A stretch of DNA of 64,000 nt, from NCBI GenBank assembly GCA_964036315.1, contig OZ038478.1, positions 139,407,360-139,471,359 on the forward strand, given 5' to 3'. Positions 59,030-64,000 of the stretch are shown piece after piece. Origin of the DNA: Acanthosepion esculentum (taxonomy: Eukaryota; Mollusca; Cephalopoda; Sepiida; Sepiidae). The translations under genes were made by a program, and so were the position numbers. Under the pieces are notes generated by a model. It worked only from the letters and a program-made list of their open reading frames with translations. It made no database searches and was not told the DNA's origin. Each line of letters starts with the position of its first letter. Position 1 is the first letter of the stretch.

Positions 59030-62000
59030 CTTACACGCACATACTCGGTAATGCATCACTGCTGCATGTAGGGTCAATAATTGTGTTAAGCGTAATGGTT
59101 TGTGAATTGGCAGTACTGGGAGTAGCTGTTGTTGTCGGTTTTACTGCGGATGTTACGGTTTTGCGAAAAACGCAGTAAAGGAATGGAGCTTGCAACGCAG
59201 CATTTGACCTTCCGTAAAGTTTGAAATGTTGTACCGTAGAAGTTACTGGTAGACAGAGGTACAATGAAGCACCCACAGAAACTGCTCTTTATAAAAGACG
59301 CTTGCTCAATAATTAAGCGAAATACTCAAAACTTATTGCCGACTGGCCAGAACTCAGGTTTCAGCCTATTGAAATCGACGCTTGAAGTAGCTGCAGATTG
59401 TAGTGGGGGGGAATTGTGCATCTCAACTGAAAGTGCCAACCGTTGTGTCAACATCGACGCGTCGCTAACATCATCGAATGCCCCTCTAAATTCCCTGAAT
59501 TGTGTGACCCCGCTCAACTCTACACCTCCAACCCCGTGTGCGCATGCGATTGTATGAATCGGTGTTGAGTCTAAAGTAGCGGGTAGTGCACACAGTAGCG
59601 CAAGTACGTTTTGCCTTAGCGCATCCCAGTATGAGCCTAAAGTATCACCAGCAGTTCGTTCAGTGAAGTAAATCCACTGTCTGTTCTCTAAGTGCACTGC
59701 CTGCTGTATATTTGCTGAATGCCTCTGGTGAATTGGGAAGCCGAAAACGCGCCAAAAAGACTCATTGTTGCTGAGGTACCGCCCAGCCAAGTACTGCGAA
59801 ACTCCGTCTCAGCAGTTGTCCCTCTTAACGCTAAACATGTTAACTTACTTACATATATATTTAATGGAGCGGACGGAATTGCAAAACTGCAAAACTCAAC
59901 GTTTATATGAGCATTGAATATTTTTTTAGAAGGAATCAGTACGGGATCACCCAACTGTTGTCAACACGGTGCCTCTCAACTTGCATCGTTCCCCCGCCCC
60001 TGGTCGGAGCCGTTCGCACGTACAAAGGATATCCGTCCCCACCGGTTTGCGTCTCATCAAAAATGTGCTAGTGACCCCTTTAGAGCACGGTGTGCCGTTT
60101 TGACATCAGGGAGGTGTCTCGTAGCATGGACTGCATGGCCCATGGACCATGTAGGAACTCACAGTCTTGAATACGTCTCTGTCCTCATCCGGTTCCGGAA
60201 TTTTGGCAGAAATGACGCTGTCAATTTGACTGGCGTCAATTTGTGTAGAAAGCCAAATGAGTATGTGGGCATGGGGTAGTCCCCATTTTTGCCACCCAAC
60301 CGCGTACATGTCACATCTAAGAGGGCCGAAAATCTGCCCCTTTACTATTATGTCCATAAGTTTTCCCAGTTTTAAGTGGAATACGCGGGCGGTAATGTCA
60401 TGTCCTTGAGTGTAATCCTGTCCGGGTAGGAGGTCACGCGGTATCTCAACCCGTTTGAGGTTGCAGGTAAACATTATAAATAAGTCTGGCCGCCCATATT
60501 GCCTAACGTATGTCATCGCGTCCTGCGTGCGTTCATGCATGTAACCCCCCGCACTCATTGAGGGTAGAGGGCAGAATGCACAACTTCACTAGGTCGCGGG
60601 GATTGACTTCATTTCGAAGTAAGTCTACGTAGGAGTCTGAGCGCAGGTGTTTCTGATGATTCCGTATAAAGCAAAGCCTCTCCGATTCAATCGTAGTGGC
60701 CATGTCAACCGCAAACTGGTGGAAAATCTCCCTGCATCTATGAAGCAGGTTGAAGATTCCATCCCTAACCATGAACCGGTATAAGTAGAAGGCATTTCAC
60801 GATAAGGATTTGGAAGATGTTGTAGGTTGGCCACCCGGAGTATGTAGGGGAATGCCGAAGTGGGAGCCATCGTCACCATAAGGGAAAAGTAAAGGGTACT
60901 GCAATGCGACATATGATCGATGGGTCTCTGAAATCCTGTGAAGTGCGCCGCCTCTTGATTTGAGGAAAATATCGCGTTTGCGGCCTTGCTCCCCATGTAT
61001 AATAGCGGCCACTTTGTTTCACGGAGAAGCATTGTAGCGGCATTCGTGTTCATCATGAGGCAGTATGTCGGTGTCAATTAAAATGTTGAAGGAAGGAACG
61101 GGAGCATTTTCCAAAGCATATTTGAAACTGCGAATGTAGCTGTTAACCTCGTGAAGCATGGCCTGAAGTAGTAGTATGACGCCCCTGCGAGGAACTTTTC
61201 CCGACGGCGGCAAAATACCAATCCGGGTTTCGGCCTGTAGTTTGTTGTCTGTAATAAAGTACAGTTGAAGGAATTTAGGAACAGAATTCTCCTCGGGCAG
61301 AAGAGACACAATGCGATGATATACCTTCCCCTGTTCTTTGAAAGTGAGCATCCAACCCTCTTCTCGAACCACCTGAGCCCCAAATTAGGTCATTTGAAAG
61401 TTGTAGTATTGTCTAATTGTTTTAAGGAAGTGGTTGGAGTTGGGATGGGAGCCGGCTATTAGTCCTCTCAACGGGGTAGGTGGTTCATGCAGAGGTGGCA
61501 GTTGAAGATTTCCGGAGGAGCAGCATAGACCGACAGGTTCCTCGGCCCATTTGTGGGCGTTGCAGAATTGACTAGCGGTCTCTGTTGCAGCAGCGTCCCT
61601 GGATTGACAGACGCGCCTGCGGTCAATTGTTTCAGCTGCCCTCGATCCGGCAGTGGTGGCAGCATTCGTAGCATTGCGCCTGCGATCGAATGTTTCAGCT
61701 GCCCTCGACCTGACGGTGGTGGCAGCATTCGTAGCATTTCGCACAGACCTACGGAGCGGTGTCTCAGACAGCTCTAGCGCTCGCTGTTACAGCAGCGTCC
61801 CTAGATTGACGGGCGCGCCTGCGGTCAAGTGTCTCTATTGCCCATGTTTTCGCAGTGTCAGCAGCGTTCCTTACGTTACGAACAAGCCTTTGATGATGAG
61901 TCTCGGAAGCCCGAGATGCAGAGGCGGTTTCTGAGGCATGTACGTTCATTCTCGACTGTGCATTCTTGAGCCTTGATCGCAACGAAGACTGTAGGCAGCT

Positions 62001-62181
62001 TTCCCATCCAAGCAGGTGACACGCGCCTCTTGTGACTGCGAGGCTTGCGTGAGGGCGCTGCATCAGCGACCTGTGAGAGTCGCATTGTAGTCTGCTCCTG
62101 GGACTCGCGGGCTCTTCTTGCCCTCATTATGGACGCTCTTGCAGACCGAAGGTTAAGACGTACCCTTCGTTTTGGCGGCAT
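59030..62181 (-). mobile_element. Helitron: N-terminal region and Rep (HUH) domain, helicase missing
   Basis: Minus-strand order: a basic N-terminus MPPKRRVRLNLRSARASIMR (62181); repeated Ala/Arg units; VYHRIVSLLPEE (about 61320) and ILIDTDILPHDEHECRYNAS; SRGGALHRISETHRSYVALQ, YPLLFPYGDDG (about 60900); YVRQYGRPDLFIMFTCN (about 60500); GWQKWGLPHAHILIWL with the HUH pair at 60265-60273; and AGRYLSNNESFWRVFGFPIH (59787). This is the order of animal Helitron Rep proteins. Several frameshifts and stops break it. The tyrosine region near 59850 reads NIYVSKLT, so only one Tyr of the usual pair is visible. No SF1 helicase follows, so the element is a relic. Confidence 0.9.
61613..61738 (-). repeat. 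63-bp in-frame repeats in the Helitron N-terminal region
   Basis: Two units start GCGCCTGCGGTCAATTGTTT (61613) and GCGCCTGCGATCGAATGTTT (61676). They encode 21-residue units of the SRAAETFDRRRNATNAATT type. More divergent units lie on both sides (about 61550 and 61810). Confidence 0.9.
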
Positions 62182-62555
62182 GGGGAAAAAGTAATGCTAG
62201 CAGTGGTTAGTTAGGGTTGCTCAATTGCAGGAGTACAGTGTCTAACTTAGTATCGCAAAGCGTGAGTCAGAATCGGGAAGGCAAGTATTTAAGTAAAACA
62301 GCTGAATAAATTGTTTATGGTAGTTGGAAAAATGTAGTTAAACAGACAAACGGAAAACAAAAACATAAGAAACGATTTGCGGTAGGAGAAATGATCAGTT
62401 GATGGAGCTTATCGTATCAACCGGATGGCGGCGTAACAGGAGCAGAAACGAGACCTTCGTCCCATAGCTGTACACAGCAGGTTCAAATGCGAAGTATTAC
62501 TGGCTAATCGGTTGTGCCAATCATCGAGCGTCATCGGGTCTCGAACACCATCGAT
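62182..62555. other. Sequence upstream of the Helitron Rep
   Basis: No gene supported. It should contain the element's 5' flank. Confidence 0.4.
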
Positions 62556-62559
62556 TGTA

Positions 62560-62935
62560 TCGAATTTCCTCAGGTATTATTTGGTCACACAGGATCTCAT
62601 AGGGCAAAAGTTTTTAACTGTTACGACTAAAGCCGATAAAGTTAATCAAAATCCCAAGTAAGTTGCGAAAAACATCGTCAAATTCAGTAAACTCGATCTG
62701 AATGTGAAATCAATCGGTTTTATCAATATTCGACCCCCTATCGGTTTTATCGATTTTTTCCCAAATCGGAGGAACAATCGAAAAATCCGAAGACGTCAAG
62801 TACGAATGGCGTGAATTTCCGATCTGTGTGTGAATTAAAATGCCAATTGGACGAACGGTTTGCTAAGGATGAGGTAACAAGCTGACAGACACACAGAGAC
62901 ACTAACAGAATGCTATTTATAGATATATGTGTGTA
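62560..62935 (+). repeat. Probable interspersed repeat with ACAGACACACAGAGACAC end
   Basis: The run GGACGAACGGTTTGCTAAGG, a short gap, then CTGACAGACACACAGAGACA followed by a TATATAG run resembles a motif that recurs widely in invertebrate genomes at the end of short repeats. Two CTATCGGTTTTATC/AATCGGTTTTATC phrases occur near 62720 and 62740. Assignment to a family is inference. Confidence 0.35.
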
Positions 62936-62938
62936 CGT

Positions 62939-62996
62939 GTGAGTGATATATAAGGAATTGTAGTTTTAAGTTGTGCTATATTTATGGAATAAACTG
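62939..62996 (+). repeat. Microsatellite-flanking dispersed repeat, copy B (partial)
   Basis: GTGAGTGATATATAAGGAAT and TGTAGTTTTAAGTTGTGCTA match copy A. Similarity stops near 62996. Confidence 0.8.
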
Positions 62997-63169
62997 GCCG
63001 AGGGAAATATAACTGCTGAAATGGACGGGAGCGAAAATGATTAGTGATTGTAATTCTTTACAGTTCAACTAGCTGCAAACTTTCGATTCTTTTAACTCTT
63101 TACTGAAGATATAAACGCTTCCTGCACAAGATGAACTTTGTCTGTATAAAAACATATTAATACAATAAA

Positions 63170-63567
63170 TAAATAAATAAATATATATTTATATAGATAG
63201 ATAGATATATGGAGAGAAAGATAGAAAGAGTGAGTGAGCGAGATATACACATATATAGACACACATATGGATATATACATACATATATACAATGCACACA
63301 CACATATTTATGCCCATATATATATATATAGAGAGAGAGACACACACACACACAGATATATATATACACACATATATATGCAAACACATACATATACAGA
63401 CATGGACGCACATAAATATACATACGACCACACCCATACACACACATATATATATATATATAAGGACCTACACATGGACACACCCAGTTATATACAAACA
63501 CACATATATATATAACCACACATATAAACACTGAAACATGCACACACACACACACATATATCGATCA

Positions 63568-63648
<81 letters not shown>
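63170..63648. repeat. Mixed (TA)n, (GATA)n, (CA)n and (CATA)n tracts
   Basis: Nearly continuous short repeats, ending in (TA)n at about 63594-63648. Repetitive Tyr/Ile/His frames here on both strands are artefacts. Confidence 0.92.
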
Positions 63649-63652
<4 letters not shown>

Positions 63653-63760
63653 CATTTTTTTGTTAAAAATAGGTCGTAAATTATCTTCAGTAGTTATCGT
63701 GTTCATACAGAATGCTTCAGAAATACCATACACATAATGCCCTCCACGTGCAACCGGCTA

Positions 63761-64000
<240 letters not shown>

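Overview
The window is non-coding, repeat-dominated DNA from an animal genome. It is AT-rich and full of long (TA)n, (CA/GT)n, (GATA)n and (GA)n tracts. It carries two satellite arrays and a graveyard of eukaryotic transposons: non-LTR retrotransposons, Ty3/gypsy LTR elements, Penelope-like elements with a GIY-YIG domain, Tc1/mariner and a Helitron. I found no intact host gene, no bacterial-type operon, no rRNA and no CRISPR array. The element mix and microsatellite style suggest a marine invertebrate, perhaps a cephalopod mollusc; that is inference and only moderately secure.

Layout. 1-6438 is a 44-bp-period satellite of about 146 monomers with block duplications. 6.5-14.6 kb holds a 5' LINE fragment, a 3.09-kb dispersed repeat (7826-10915) and a frame-broken LINE of the RTE/CFDP2-like type (about 10930-13945, + strand). 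15.1-18.7 kb holds two decayed minus-strand elements, a transposon-like protein relic and a gypsy gag-protease-RT relic. 18.7-23.8 kb is AT-rich and nearly featureless apart from a LINE C-terminal fragment at 21 kb. 23.8-27.3 kb is an internally deleted gypsy element on the minus strand, with LTR remnants at both sides. 27589-30631 is a second direct copy of the 3-kb repeat, followed by small LINE relics.

35260-37048 is a second satellite with a period near 134 bp. Next to it is the best-preserved LINE of the window (about 37195-40418, minus strand), whose 5' UTR and 5' end match the fragment at 6868-7534. 40952-41960 carries a Penelope-like element 3' region with a recognisable GIY-YIG endonuclease. 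44.8-47.4 kb has a Tc1 relic and a second RTE-like LINE, whose RT motif reads YADN. 48-51.2 kb is a LINE with an ORF1 zinc knuckle joined to a gypsy integrase tail and LTR. 52070-53552 is an almost complete Tc1-type element with inner and outer terminal direct repeats, lying in a (TA)n tract. 56147-57327 is a solo LTR, also in a TA tract. 59.0-62.2 kb is a Helitron Rep relic, and the window ends in nested microsatellites with a recurring unique-flank repeat.

The elements do not act together as a pathway. The recurring theme is that element ends lie against (TA)n tracts, and that the same few families recur in different states of decay. All coding calls come from reading translated frames by eye. 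Boundaries are approximate unless a motif position is given.
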